Source of the DNA: Babesia bovis T2Bo | Lineage: Eukaryota > Apicomplexa > Aconoidasida > Piroplasmida > Babesiidae | Length of the DNA stretch: 64,000 bases | Direction of reading: 5' to 3' | Assembly (NCBI RefSeq): GCF_000165395.2 | Contig: NC_010575.1 | Span: 2,217,001 to 2,281,000, forward strand | Part shown: positions 55,033 to 64,000 of the stretch, piece by piece | Layout of the letters: each line of letters starts with the position of its first letter | Position numbering within the stretch: the first letter of the stretch is position 1 | Notes under the pieces: generated by a model | What the model was told of the DNA's origin: nothing | What the model saw: only the letters and a program-made list of their open reading frames with translations | The model's database searches: none | Translations under genes and position numbers: made by a program

Positions 55033-56095
55033 CTATGCTCGTTTTTCGCTGAAAAATCTTTCTAAAAGTTCCGGAGCTTGTTCCTTTGACAAGCTGTTCT
55101 TGCCGGGGCATTTCTCCTTGAAAAACTCGAATATCTCACAAAGTAGAGCAAAGTTTATGCATATACTCAAACCGGCCAGTGAAAGTATAATACGACGAAA
55201 AGTGCATATATCATGGTAAACCTGAGCATGTATTGTTGCATCACCGCTCTTCTGTATTGGACCCAACCAAATGAAGCCTGTTGGTATATAATCTACGGAG
55301 TAAAGACCTACCATTGCAACCTAGAATCATACTAATGCCGCATGACAACTCTTGCATATGCTTACTTTGACGGAGCATAAGATTAGGCTTAACCTTCACC
55401 AATATGCCGTTGTTCAGACGGCCATATTTACTAGTACGTGTCTGTAAAAGCACCGTTCCATTGGGCTACATTATATGACATCGTTTGTCTATGACATACC
55501 GATACGCGCTGTACTTCACATGAGATTACATGTCCTATCCCAAATAAGTTTCGCATCTCATAGACGTCTTCGTCCAATTTGCGACGAGTTGCTAACTCCT
55601 CAGTGTTCACTTGAAAGATGGACAGCTGGACCCTCATAGATGAACCTATATCTATGTACCAACAATTGCCACCGATGCGTTGGACCACGCCAACAACAAC
55701 ATCGCCCACCTGGGCAAAGTATTTACCATGAAGGGGCTCTACATACGCCAGCTGGTTGACCTAAAACATGATAACATGCAATAAGTAGAGGTAGCAATGG
55801 TGCTAAGATCTTATGTAAGCAACTATACAACTTGTAGAGATCAATTAATCCAAATTAGACATAAGCACTAATAAAGATATACATCACTATCATATAGCTA
55901 CCGGTGGATGCCAATCAGTTACACATTAAGACAATATGATGCTGTTAGCTATGTATCACTACCTACCTGTTTAAATGTTCCAAGGAAACTTGCACGAAGG
56001 ACACCGTTATCAACGTACGTCCCGCGTCCCTGGAGCAGTGACGATGCCCTGGTATTTACGACGTCACCTGGAAGCGTTATTTTAGAATCCAGCAT
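55033..56095 (-). CDS. RRP4: Exosome cap subunit RRP4
   Basis: S1/KH RNA-binding cap subunit of the RNA exosome, for 3'-5' RNA decay and rRNA processing. Four exons (56095-55967, 55760-55500, 55465-55312, 55277-55033) encode 262 residues. The first intron is 206 nt, the others 34 nt. Seen: the N-terminal domain ITLPGDVV, then GTYVDNGVLRASFLG, the S1 domain (QVGDVVVGVVQRIGGNCWYI, then DIGSSMRVQLSIF), and the KH part TSKYGRLNNGILVKVKP with ISMILGCNGFIWLGP. A GTAAGC inside exon 3 was rejected as a donor because the unspliced LMLRQSKHMQELSCG matches the family. Slightly shorter than human EXOSC2. Confidence 0.93.
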
Positions 56096-56211
56096 TTTCG
56101 GGAATAGATGCAGACATAAACGTGGTGTTTATATAATACACCCATTTATGTTGGCTTGGCAAACTCTGTTAGACACATGTAATGATACAAAAAATGCCCT
56201 CTTGATATAAG

Positions 56212-56283
56212 GGGCCGATGGCGAAGGGGTATCGCGTCCGCTTTGCATGCGGAAGGTCTCGGGTTCGAATCCCGATCGGTCCA
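56212..56283 (+). tRNA. tRNA-Ala (anticodon TGC)
   Basis: A 72-nt cloverleaf: acceptor GGGCCGA/TCGGTCC with the G3:U70 pair that marks alanine tRNAs, anticodon stem TCCGC/GCGGA with loop TTTGCAT, and T arm GGGTTCGAATCCC. Genomic CCA follows the discriminator A by chance or otherwise, and then four T. Confidence 0.95.
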
Positions 56284-56626
56284 CCATTTTATCATCTACA
56301 AACATGACAGAGTACATAGGACCACTTGTGAATACAACGCTAACGACCTAATAAAATGTACTTTATAAATCTATCGCAAGATACTTTATGACACGCTATG
56401 TGATACTACCGATATAACGATTTATTTCAGTTCACAATACGGTAGATTAATAAGCTAAAAAATCACAGTGATAAGCACTGAAGCATACTATACGTAGAAA
56501 CAAATAACTCGTGGATACATGTAATATATATGAATCACAAAAGTAAGGCACATTAGACAACGTTCATGCTTGTTTAAACATAAGACGTCACAAATGCCAA
56601 CAATGACTCTGACAAGTGGTGTATAA
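56284..56626. other. Spacer between tRNA-Ala and RPL29
   Basis: 343 bp, A+T-rich, including the 3' UTR of RPL29. Nothing else seen. Confidence 0.45.
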
Positions 56627-57007
56627 TCACTCGCTGCGATCTGACCCAGCAGAGTTCATGTGTTTCTTGGCAAACTTCTGGTTTCTTAAGAACTTGGGGC
56701 ACATCTGATAATAAATGTTAATCATGTGAAAAATTATATATAAATATAATTAAATGTCACAATAAAGCAATGCATTACTGCAAAAAACAAAATATAATCG
56801 AAAAAAACACAGTCACAACAATCCACTATACAGTGACAAATACACAAACATTCATGCTAAACTTACTCCCTTAGTAGAAATCTTCTTAGGGATCTTCGCC
56901 TTCTTGATACCGTTACGGTGTGCCTTTTTGATCTAATATAAATAGTAAAATAGATGCTACAATTCACAAACCTGGTTGTGATTGGTGTGGTTCTTGGATT
57001 TAGCCAT
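56627..57007 (-). CDS. RPL29: 60S ribosomal protein L29 (eL29)
   Basis: Very small basic large-subunit protein. Three exons (57007-56972, 56932-56867, 56704-56627) encode 59 residues: the typical start MAKSKNHTNHNQ, then IKKAHRNGIKKAKIPKK and KFLRNQKFAKKHMN. The two coding introns are 39 and 162 nt. A further 5'-UTR intron (57022-57167, 146 nt) begins GTAAGTT and ends TTTTTTCAG 14 bases before the ATG. The gene is missed by ORF length filters, since no exon exceeds 26 codons. Length matches the family. Confidence 0.92.
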
Positions 57008-57716
57008 CTTGTATTAACAATCTGAAAAAATGTTAATAGGTGTAAGGTATAGAACATAGATATAACGAAACAACGGTATATACAATTAGAAACGCTTGAT
57101 ACAGTCTAGGGGGACAACACATCAAGTTAATAAACAACAAACCAAAGTGAGTAATGCAAGAACTTACCTATATATGATTAAATAATGACCTGAATGTTCT
57201 AATTACGATATATTGTAACGCGTTTAACGTTTAACATGGCTATTTGGCAGGGGGTTATTGCCTCGCGGCTTACTATGGGGAGGTCTTGGAAAACATTATT
57301 ATCATTAAAAAACAGTATATATCATAGCACATAATTATTATCCATTGTGTTTTAGCACCTATCTATATGTTGTAGAACTTTATACTGTCATTTCTGTATT
57401 GTGTTGGCGCTAATATCTAAACATGACTAACATTGACTTCCTTAATAGTGAAAAACCAAACATGGATATCAGCTTCAAGGACAGCAGTTTAACTATCACA
57501 AAATAGTGATATTCTAAAATATAATAATAGAAGCCAGGTGTTACCCATCTGGACCACAGTAATATGAAGGCTTATAAATATATAACATCATTTCAGTATT
57601 AGCCTTTTAAACCTTACTTCACATAATGTTCAAAGTAGCTCTGCCTTTAAATTCACAATTTAAACGATGTAAGCATCGTCTATTACCACACATTTCATTT
57701 ATAGAGGGTAGTCGTA
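57008..57716. other. Divergent spacer between RPL29 and UCHL3
   Basis: 709 bp. It contains the RPL29 5'-UTR intron (57022-57167, minus strand). A small ATG-starting segment at 57626 followed by GTAAGC could be a 5' exon of UCHL3, but joining it directly creates a stop, so it is left out. Confidence 0.45.
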
Positions 57717-59054
57717 ATGCTAATACACATATTAAGAAAACATATTTTAAATTCACCGAAACACTTTTTAACGCATACATTTAGTAATCACATGGTATCT
57801 AAGCTTCTAAGGAAATTCAATAAACTGCAAATCCAAGGCGTACGTAACATGAGAGGTGACTTCGCTCCCCTTGAGGCTTGCCCTGAAGTTTTCAACAACT
57901 ATGCGGAGAAATTAGGGCAAAGCAATGTAGTATTTCAGGATTTGCTAGCATGGGAAGATTGGGCATACAATGAGGTAAGGAATCTTTTGTCAATACAGGA
58001 GGTTCTAATCGATGTGTAATTATAAAACTGTATGTGCAGCAGTTATGGAGTTAACTATGACACCACTTGTTAACCTTTAACCCATATTATGTTTACTGTC
58101 TGGTTACAATCATTGAAACCAGTTCGTACTGTCCATTACGTGTGTCTTATTCATATTTAACGTGTATCTTTGGTGAAATGTTACACGGTGTTATCTCCAA
58201 TGAAACGTAAATGTTCTTTATTGTTCATCACTTTACTGGCCATAGTATATTAATAAAACATACATTTGCAGCTTACGAAGCCTGTAGTTGGTGTTATTGT
58301 GACCATCCCGCTCACACCAAAGGTAATAAAGTACCTGGTGTTAGATAACGTTTCACAGATATGCCGTTATCGCGATACTGATGCTAAATATACATCACCG
58401 AAAAATGTGTCAGCAAAAGTCTGGTTTGCAAGACAGGTATATTTATGTGGTAACTAAGCTTATATCACATAGAATCTACGGAACACATGTGGAACTGTGG
58501 CTTTGTTACATTTGCTTAACAATATCGAGGATGATGCAAGCGTGAATGAAGATTCTATCCTTGAACAAATGAGGAAGCAATCGCTGAAGGCTTCACCTGC
58601 CGAAAGAGGAGCAGTAGGTGCATTGACATTGTTAATATAACCGCACAGCTGATTGAAAAGACCGATAAGATCAAAGATCTACATACATCATTTGAATCAC
58701 AAGGACAATCAGCATACAATTCCGACGATGTAGATGTAAGTTGGATATATTCTGTTAACATTTCCTAGACCATCTGCCACTACATTACTTTTGTTATCGT
58801 CGATGATGACCTTTACGAACTGGTAGGTACAATGTCGTCAGTTAAATATACAACACAGGATGGAACACTCAGGTTTCCCGTGAACCACGGAAGAACTGAG
58901 CCCAAGGACTTGCTTAGGGTAGGCGTCGTTATCTACTTTACATTATGTTTAGCGAGTAGAGAAGGTTGTACAAGGGAGTATATTCGCATTGGAGCCAGAT
59001 AATCTACAGTGTGCTGCCATTGTGGCGTCAATCAAGCCGGACAATGAAGAGTGA
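57717..59054 (+). CDS. UCHL3: Ubiquitin C-terminal hydrolase, UCHL3 type
   Basis: Cysteine protease removing ubiquitin (in apicomplexans also Nedd8) from small adducts. Seven exons (57717-57974, 58272-58436, 58473-58613, 58649-58735, 58769-58822, 58859-58918, 58953-59054) encode 288 residues. The first intron is 297 nt, the rest 33-36 nt. Seen: PLEACPEVFNNYAEKLG, PVVGVIVTIPLTPKV, the active-site Cys in NTCGTVALLH, the catalytic His in CHYITFVIV, the Asp in LDGTLRFPVNHG, and the end AAIVASIKP. The catalytic set is complete. Family members start about where MRGDFAPLEA lies (57849), so the first 44 basic residues are either an extension (possibly targeting) or an overcalled start. Confidence 0.9.
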
Positions 59055-59423
59055 CGAAATCGCGTGATCTATCATTGAACAATTTGAGTGCTATGCAGAA
59101 TATACCACATCACGATGTATTTTACCGTAATGAATGTAAAATACATTATCGTAACACTCACGACGTAATCAATGGACTTTGTAGTAATGGTGGAAATAGA
59201 TATATACTTCCTATATTATGTTGCGTGATAGATTTAATGCATTGTATATATTAGGAAAAGATGAACCTGTAGAAATAATGATGTATTGTCAATGGCAACA
59301 TTTCAACGTATTAAATATGTTAGCTACAGAAGCGGTATCGTACTCTCGATAAACCAATCGATAACCCTAGAGACCATAAAGTGGAAAGTGCAAATCAATC
59401 ATCGTAAATGTTACGTAAAAGTT
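59055..59423. other. Spacer between UCHL3 and tRNA-Ala(CGC)
   Basis: 369 bp, A+T-rich. A 67-codon ORF at 59051 has no recognisable feature. No other gene seen. Confidence 0.45.
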
Positions 59424-59495
59424 TGGACTCGTCGGGAATCGAACCCGAGATCTTTCGCATGCGAAGCGAACGTGATACCACTACACCACAAGCCC
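59424..59495 (-). tRNA. tRNA-Ala (anticodon CGC)
   Basis: A 72-nt cloverleaf on the minus strand: acceptor GGGCTTG/CGAGTCC with the alanine G3:U70 pair, anticodon stem TTCGC/GCGAA, loop TTCGCAT and T arm GGGTTCGATTCCC. Anticodon CGC reads GCG. The D arm (GTGTAGTGGTATCAC) differs from that of the TGC isoacceptor. Confidence 0.94.
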
Positions 59496-59614
59496 CCTTA
59501 AAAAGCTTGATTTGTTTGACCAATTTCGCATTTCAAGCATCACAGATATAGCTTATGCATTGTATATCTTGACATTTTCAGTATAAAATGTTGAAAATAT
59601 AATTACGAGGTAAT

Positions 59615-60519
59615 ATGTCAACCTCACGTACTAAAGGAGGCACTAATGTAGCGAAGGCAATTTACTACCATAGCGCCATCGGTACACACCGTCTACAGCC
59701 CAAGCCGCTCAAAAATATATTATACCCGTATTACAGACAGTATAAACCAGTCTATCGAGCTAGGAATCCAAGAACTCCAAGTATGTAAACTTACACATAG
59801 ACATATAATTCAGGTTATTACTGGCCAGATATTGACAAATATCCATGGCACTCTCATCAAAAACGCTTTCCAAAACCAGAAGATATAAGTGTGGCCATCT
59901 TTTCTGAGTTCTGCAACCGTGACCCTAAGATTAAAACGCTGTTTGAAACATTGCATCCACTGCCTTTGCATGGAGTCAACTGTCTAGTATGGAAGCCGAA
60001 AAGGGGAAGAGCTGATCCGTTGTCCCAAGAAAGTAAAAGCAGTTCTAATAGCGATGAAGATGTTAGTGATACATTGATCGAGACCTCTGGGCATGGAACA
60101 AGAAAATGTGTGACCAAGGCTAACGGTTGTTACTACATCACTGACACAAATATGCGCAATAACGTATGCTACTTAATCAAACACGTGGACTATAAGGTGT
60201 GTTGGTTATAACAGAAGATATATATGTGCAGTTGCGACCATTCAAAGCCAAGGTAACCGCTGATATGTATATCATCGGAAGCTCCGGTGAAAGTAAACCT
60301 GGGCAAATAACAGCATCATTGCTTCGAGAGAACGTATCCCCAGTGGGATCCATTAGAGGTGAATGGAGGTGGTCGCCACCTTATGTACCGGAAGGATGTA
60401 ATGTACATGAACCTATACCGTTAAATTCGTTGAAGGTCAAGGACACACATTTGTACCGACCTGAACTTAGGCAGTTCCAAAAAACACAAGAAGAAACATC
60501 CAATGCAGATGAATCATAA
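59615..60519 (+). CDS. Hypothetical protein, possibly mitochondrial
   Basis: Not recognised. Three exons (59615-59780, 59814-60196, 60232-60519; introns 33 and 35 nt) encode 278 residues. The first 60 residues are basic and Tyr-rich (KAIYYHSAIGTHRLQPK, LYPYYRQYKPVYRARN). Then come YYWPDIDKYPWHS and LHPLPLHGVNCLVWKPKRG, a Ser-rich acidic linker (SSSNSDEDVSD), and a C-terminal part with RGEWRWSPPYVPEG. There is no signal peptide or TM segment. The basic, aromatic N-terminus and lack of domains resemble fast-evolving mitoribosomal or organellar RNA-binding proteins (inference only). The reading frame and splice borders are clean. Confidence 0.7.
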
Positions 60520-60762
60520 TTTGGACCAATGAGTAAAATGTATGGGTAAGGCTCGTTCAGTGTAACACACGCACACACCGCGGTACGACATACGCGACAA
60601 TTGCCTCACATCGCAACTTATTAATGAATTCTAAAAATATTGAGCATTAATTATACACAATTAATAATTGGTGACCTTAATACCGATTGGTTGTCCTAAC
60701 CAAGGAATGATTGGTACCGATATAGCAAATTCAGTCTTAATCAGCCATCAAGCTTAGCCAAT

Positions 60763-62523
60763 ATGGCAAAACAAGAGGCTTTAAGTTCTAGCCAGCATAG
60801 CCTACTCGTTAGGGCCTGTTCTGCCACTGCAGAACCGACTCCTGGGTATGTCTACAAGGATATTATTGACATGGTTGTGAGGAACCCTAATACGTTATCT
60901 TATGTTGAAAGTTTCTTGTTAAAGAGACTTGAATCAAATGAGCCTTATGTTAAGTTCAAGTGCTTAAAGCTATTGAAAAACCTATGTGCAAGGTTACCTC
61001 ATGAATTCGACAGAAACAGAGTTTGCCAAAGCCAGGCTGTTGCAGACGCACGCAACTACAAAGCGCCATACAGTGAATATGATGGTGACTACCTATGTCA
61101 CATGGTAAGGAATGAAGTGGAAGATCTGCTTAAGGTGGTGTATGCCCAGCAGGTTCCTGACCTAGGTTCGAACAATTTACGTGGTTCCGACCAAAACACC
61201 ATGGTTGGTTTTGGCAATATGCCGTCATCTCAAGGAATTGGTAGTATGGGTGGTGTAGCATCGCCTAATCAGATGAATTACTACGGGCAAGGGCAACCTG
61301 CCACAGGATTTGGTAATATGCCCACATCACAAACAGCATCTAGCACCTCAGGAATTACTTCATGGTTCACCGGGAGATCATCGGCAGCACCGGCTCAGGG
61401 CAATTATAACACTGGGAACATGTATGGTTTCGGGAATACCCAGCCAAGGAGCCAGTCGAAGCAGTCTGTAGGTGGCAGTGCTCTTAAATTAATATCAGAC
61501 GTGGCGACCAAGTACCTTCCCGATTCAGTCGTTAGTAAAATCGAACGTGTTGGGTCATCATTCGTATCTACGGCGTCTGATAAATTCGGAAAACACGTTT
61601 CCCCCGTTGTTGATATGAGGAAGAAACCCGAACGTTTCGGTTATTCCGACAACTTTCCAACTGCAAACCGCCAATCACCGCGTATGGACCCAGGATCACA
61701 ATCTATTCCCGCTGAAAGGACACTACTGCCGTCACTCATACAGTCACCTGATAATAGAATCAACTCATCAGAAGACCTATCTGGTGAATCTGAGGCCAGA
61801 CTCGTAAAGGATATGTTAACATTTAGCGGTATCAAAGTGACACCGTCACAGCAGATCATAGATGATTTCCTTACAAGATTAAAGGATATGAACATGCGTT
61901 ACGTGGTATATGAACTTATAACATGCCTGAATAATAGGTCAAACACATGGCAAACGCAGTTAAGAGTGCTTTGTTTCTTCGAAGTGCTGATGACAAGTGC
62001 TAACATGACAGAAGATGTAAGAAGCTACGCCAACGCTGAATTGGAGCCCATACTAATCAAGTGTCGAGAGGAAAGTAGACTCAAAAATAAAGCTGATAGG
62101 CTAATGCAACTAATAGGAGAGCCACAACGCACACATCGGAGTGAAGGAGAACTTATAAGCACACTAGGGTCGAACGAACAATACGAAAAGCAAAACTCTA
62201 AACAAAGCCAATTGGACATGGATCTGTTTGCCTCTACAGCACCTGCTAAGAACGAAGAAAAGCGTCACGAACCTTTGAGAAACATCCCTAGTGATTTTAC
62301 CAACTCAAACTTCGATCTGATGGACAGCTTCTCTCCTGTGAGTAGCATTCGCACACCTCAGCAAAGTATGATTAACCCCGCAGCAAAATCGAAACCAGCT
62401 GACGATATCTTCGACTTTGATCAATTGACCATCAATCCAGCTAAAAGCAACACAACAATCACTGAACAGGATATATACGCGGCTCTTGATAAGGTTACCT
62501 TCCAACCCCAGGCACACAGTTGA
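60763..62523 (+). CDS. Tepsin-like ENTH/VHS protein (AP-4 accessory)
   Basis: Single exon, 586 residues. Seen: an N-terminal ENTH domain (LLVRACSATAEPTPGYVYKD, then ESFLLKRLESNEPYVKFKCL and LKNLCARLPHEF) in the form found in tepsin. A Gly/Asn/Ser/Gln-rich linker carries three related units (GFGNMPSSQ, GFGNMPTSQ, GFGNTQPRSQ). A second helical domain near residues 350-450 (LVKDMLTFSGIKVTPSQQII, YVVYELITCLNNRSNTWQTQ, LRVLCFFEVLMTSANM) fits the VHS-like domain of tepsin. Short acidic-hydrophobic motifs at the end (FDLMDSFSPV, DIFDFDQL) could bind adaptor ears or clathrin. Family knowledge: tepsin works with AP-4 at the trans-Golgi; the apicomplexan epsin-like protein may instead serve AP-1. Confidence 0.83.
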   Translation: MAKQEALSSSQHSLLVRACSATAEPTPGYVYKDIIDMVVRNPNTLSYVESFLLKRLESNEPYVKFKCLKLLKNLCARLPHEFDRNRVCQSQAVADARNYKAPYSEYDGDYLCHMVRNEVEDLLKVVYAQQVPDLGSNNLRGSDQNTMVGFGNMPSSQGIGSMGGVASPNQMNYYGQGQPATGFGNMPTSQTASSTSGITSWFTGRSSAAPAQGNYNTGNMYGFGNTQPRSQSKQSVGGSALKLISDVATKYLPDSVVSKIERVGSSFVSTASDKFGKHVSPVVDMRKKPERFGYSDNFPTANRQSPRMDPGSQSIPAERTLLPSLIQSPDNRINSSEDLSGESEARLVKDMLTFSGIKVTPSQQIIDDFLTRLKDMNMRYVVYELITCLNNRSNTWQTQLRVLCFFEVLMTSANMTEDVRSYANAELEPILIKCREESRLKNKADRLMQLIGEPQRTHRSEGELISTLGSNEQYEKQNSKQSQLDMDLFASTAPAKNEEKRHEPLRNIPSDFTNSNFDLMDSFSPVSSIRTPQQSMINPAAKSKPADDIFDFDQLTINPAKSNTTITEQDIYAALDKVTFQPQAHS

Positions 62524-62651
62524 TGTAATCCCAGAAGAACTTGCACATCATCGCAAAATAGGTTTCCTCGAACAAAGCATGGTTGCCCGGTATTGTAACG
62601 GGTGTAGGTAAACCAATGCGGCATAAACAGGTCATTCATTAATATGACAGA

Positions 62652-63161
62652 ATGGGAAACCAAACGAGCAGCACTTGCTGCGATCCTGTAGAAGGTGGAG
62701 ATGTCTTATCCGATGGCGAGAAAGCACTTACACCAGAAGAAGAAATCGGATTCATGAATTGCATGGTCAACGGTTGCGATACACATATTGTATTCGCCGA
62801 TGGTACATCTATGCCGTGTTCAGTTCTTTACGACCTTGCCGAGGATTGTTTGCATTTAGTAGTCGAGGAGAAAAAACGAGTGGTACCATTGAGCGATGTG
62901 GAACAAGTCCTGGGTGCCGATAGCGTCGCTGGGCTTAGCAGTGTCGACAAGTCACTGATAACCGATCCACACATTGTAGCATTCCGACTCATGAGTACCA
63001 AAAAGGCGATATTGCTGCGCTTTGTCGAATTAAAGGATAGTCAGGCATTCCACCACTTTCTCAAGGAAGTTATCCAAGAGAATAAAGATAAAGCATCACA
63101 GCCAGTTCCGTCTACACCTCCGGTGGAGGAAGAGATCCCATCGCAAACCCTTATATTCTAG
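62652..63161 (+). CDS. ISP-like inner membrane complex protein
   Basis: Single exon, 169 residues. The N-terminus MGNQTSSTCC has Gly2 for myristoylation and a Cys9-Cys10 pair for palmitoylation, the dual acylation signal of IMC sub-compartment proteins (ISPs). The body fits the ISP PH-like fold: IGFMNCMVNGCDTHIVFADG, then SMPCSVLYDL, CLHLVVEEKKRVVPLSDVEQ and VLGADSV, followed by strands and a C-terminal helix (DSQAFHHFLKEVIQE). The tail is Pro/Glu-rich. ISPs mark regions of the alveolar membrane under the plasma membrane and guide daughter-cell formation in Toxoplasma and Plasmodium. Which paralogue (ISP1 or ISP3) cannot be told here. Confidence 0.85.
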   Translation: MGNQTSSTCCDPVEGGDVLSDGEKALTPEEEIGFMNCMVNGCDTHIVFADGTSMPCSVLYDLAEDCLHLVVEEKKRVVPLSDVEQVLGADSVAGLSSVDKSLITDPHIVAFRLMSTKKAILLRFVELKDSQAFHHFLKEVIQENKDKASQPVPSTPPVEEEIPSQTLIF

Positions 63162-63390
63162 ACAGGCAGCAGAAGTGTAATCACTTGTCCAGGCAACTAA
63201 CACTATGAACTCTGGGTGCTATAACTTTGATTACAGCTTATCATGATCTCTGGTACTATGATTTACAATAATATAATGTAGATATATATATTAACACAAC
63301 AGTGCGTACAACTGTTATAGCCACCATTAAACTATATAAATCGTGAAACTGTAACATAGATGTAATAACGATTGTATAATTTAGAATGTG

Positions 63391-63831
63391 TCAGAACTTG
63401 AGCTTCTGCCTGAGGAACAGAGCATCCTTAGTAATCTTGCCCTCAGTTGGGTCAGGAGTGTTCAAGGCCTCCTCGAACACAGCCTTCAATGCCATGCGAG
63501 CCTCCTTACGAGTTTCGCGACTCTCCATCTGACTGTCAGTAACAAGAGCCTTGGGGTCAAGGCGTCCAGTGACAACATAGCGAGTGGGCATCAAATGGTT
63601 AACATTGACGTATTTGACGAAAGGCTTGATGCGAAGGCGCTTCTTAATCTGCTCCTTGCTCATCTTACGGGTAACCTTAGAAGGATACCTATCAATACCA
63701 GCAATCAAACAGTTAGCATAAGGCCTGCGCTTGCTAACATTCTCATTGCATTGGACAATAATACCCTTGCGACCTGCACGACGACCAGTGAGCACGATCA
63801 CGACGCGGCCTGGCTTCATAAGCTTTGCCAT
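63391..63831 (-). CDS. RPL27: 60S ribosomal protein L27 (eL27)
   Basis: Large-subunit protein. Single coding exon, 146 residues. Seen: the KOW region MKPGRVVIVLTGRRAGRKGI, then NVSKRRPYANCLIAGIDRYP, KVTRKMSKEQIKKR, FVKYVNVNHLMPTRY and the tail KITKDALFLRQKLKF. All are typical of eL27, with normal length. A probable 5'-UTR intron (63833-63964, 132 nt; GTAGGTG...ATTCAG) ends one base before the ATG, as in BTF3. Confidence 0.97.
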   Translation of the reverse strand: MAKLMKPGRVVIVLTGRRAGRKGIIVQCNENVSKRRPYANCLIAGIDRYPSKVTRKMSKEQIKKRLRIKPFVKYVNVNHLMPTRYVVTGRLDPKALVTDSQMESRETRKEARMALKAVFEEALNTPDPTEGKITKDALFLRQKLKF

Positions 63832-63832
63832 C

Positions 63833-63964
63833 CTGAATATATATTATATTACAAAACATCTAATGGTATAATATGTATTTAAAAACTCTTGGGAAGTGGT
63901 GTAAAATGGGCCCAAACATCCGATATAACCACCCAACGCTACATAAAACACGAACTACACCTAC
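63833..63964 (-). other. 5'-UTR intron of RPL27
   Basis: On the minus strand, GTAGGTG at 63964 to ATTCAG at 63833, followed by G and the ATG. Long for this genome (132 nt) but with strong consensus ends. Confidence 0.6.
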
Positions 63965-64000
63965 CTTACGATTGTTTCTCAGAAGAATTACCGATATATT

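Noticed and set aside
55334..55377. Possible extra intron in RRP4 starting GTAAGC
   Set aside because: The unspliced peptide matches the RRP4 family, and removing it would delete a conserved KH segment.

Overview
The window is nuclear DNA of an apicomplexan piroplasm, most likely a Babesia of the B. bovis type. The evidence is about 60 % A+T, very short spliceosomal introns (mostly 32-40 nt, GT..AG), compact genes on both strands with gaps often under 100 bp, and lineage markers: an ISP-type alveolar-membrane protein with an MGN..CC start, a RAP-domain protein, a signal-bearing exonuclease that fits an apicoplast, and piroplasm-style ribosomal protein genes. I see no bacterial, viral or mobile-element gene and no CRISPR array. 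Species is an inference. All exon borders were placed by hand from splice signals and reading frame.

Layout. 1-15 kb: SMC4 (cut by the window edge), a small two-TM protein, a large PIG-X/PBN1-like protein, tRNA-Glu(CTC), an unknown protein, MCM6, a RAP protein, a USP12/46-like protease that lacks its catalytic cysteine, and tRNA-Glu(TTC). 15-24.7 kb: a ubinuclein/HPC2-like chromatin protein, a beta-propeller-like protein, a long-chain acyl-CoA synthetase, LSm3 and YIF1. 24.7-28.8 kb: a degenerate DEAD-box helicase remnant, a 3'-5' exonuclease, REI1/ZNF622 and a tiny membrane protein. 29-31 kb: two lineage-specific membrane proteins in a gene-poor stretch. 31-36.4 kb: type I DnaJ, RPA1 and organellar L24. 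37-42.6 kb: RPL10, a 3-kb gap holding a decayed pseudogene and a possible structured RNA, BTF3 and RPL21. 42.8-52.3 kb: PRMT1, a CCCH zinc-finger protein, LAS1, VMA12, two uncertain small ORFs and RPL7A. 53-64 kb: RPL5, RRP4, tRNA-Ala(TGC), RPL29, UCHL3, tRNA-Ala(CGC), an unknown protein, a tepsin-like ENTH protein, the ISP-like protein and RPL27.

Functional themes are housekeeping: chromosome structure and replication (SMC4, MCM6, RPA1), ribosome production and translation (RPL5, 7A, 10, 21, 27, 29, BTF3, REI1, LAS1, RRP4), RNA processing (LSm3, RAP), secretory and membrane trafficking (YIF1, VMA12, tepsin, PIG-X), ubiquitin removal (USP, UCH) and organelle upkeep (DnaJ, L24, exonuclease). 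There is no operon logic. Several convergent pairs end within 35 bp of each other and several divergent pairs share short promoters.

The points most worth checking are the Cys-to-Ser change in the USP12/46-like enzyme, the helicase remnant with an apparent frameshift, the pseudogene near 39 kb, the inverted tRNA-Glu pair, and candidate structured RNAs near 40.9 and 41.8 kb. I did not find a convincing new multi-gene system.
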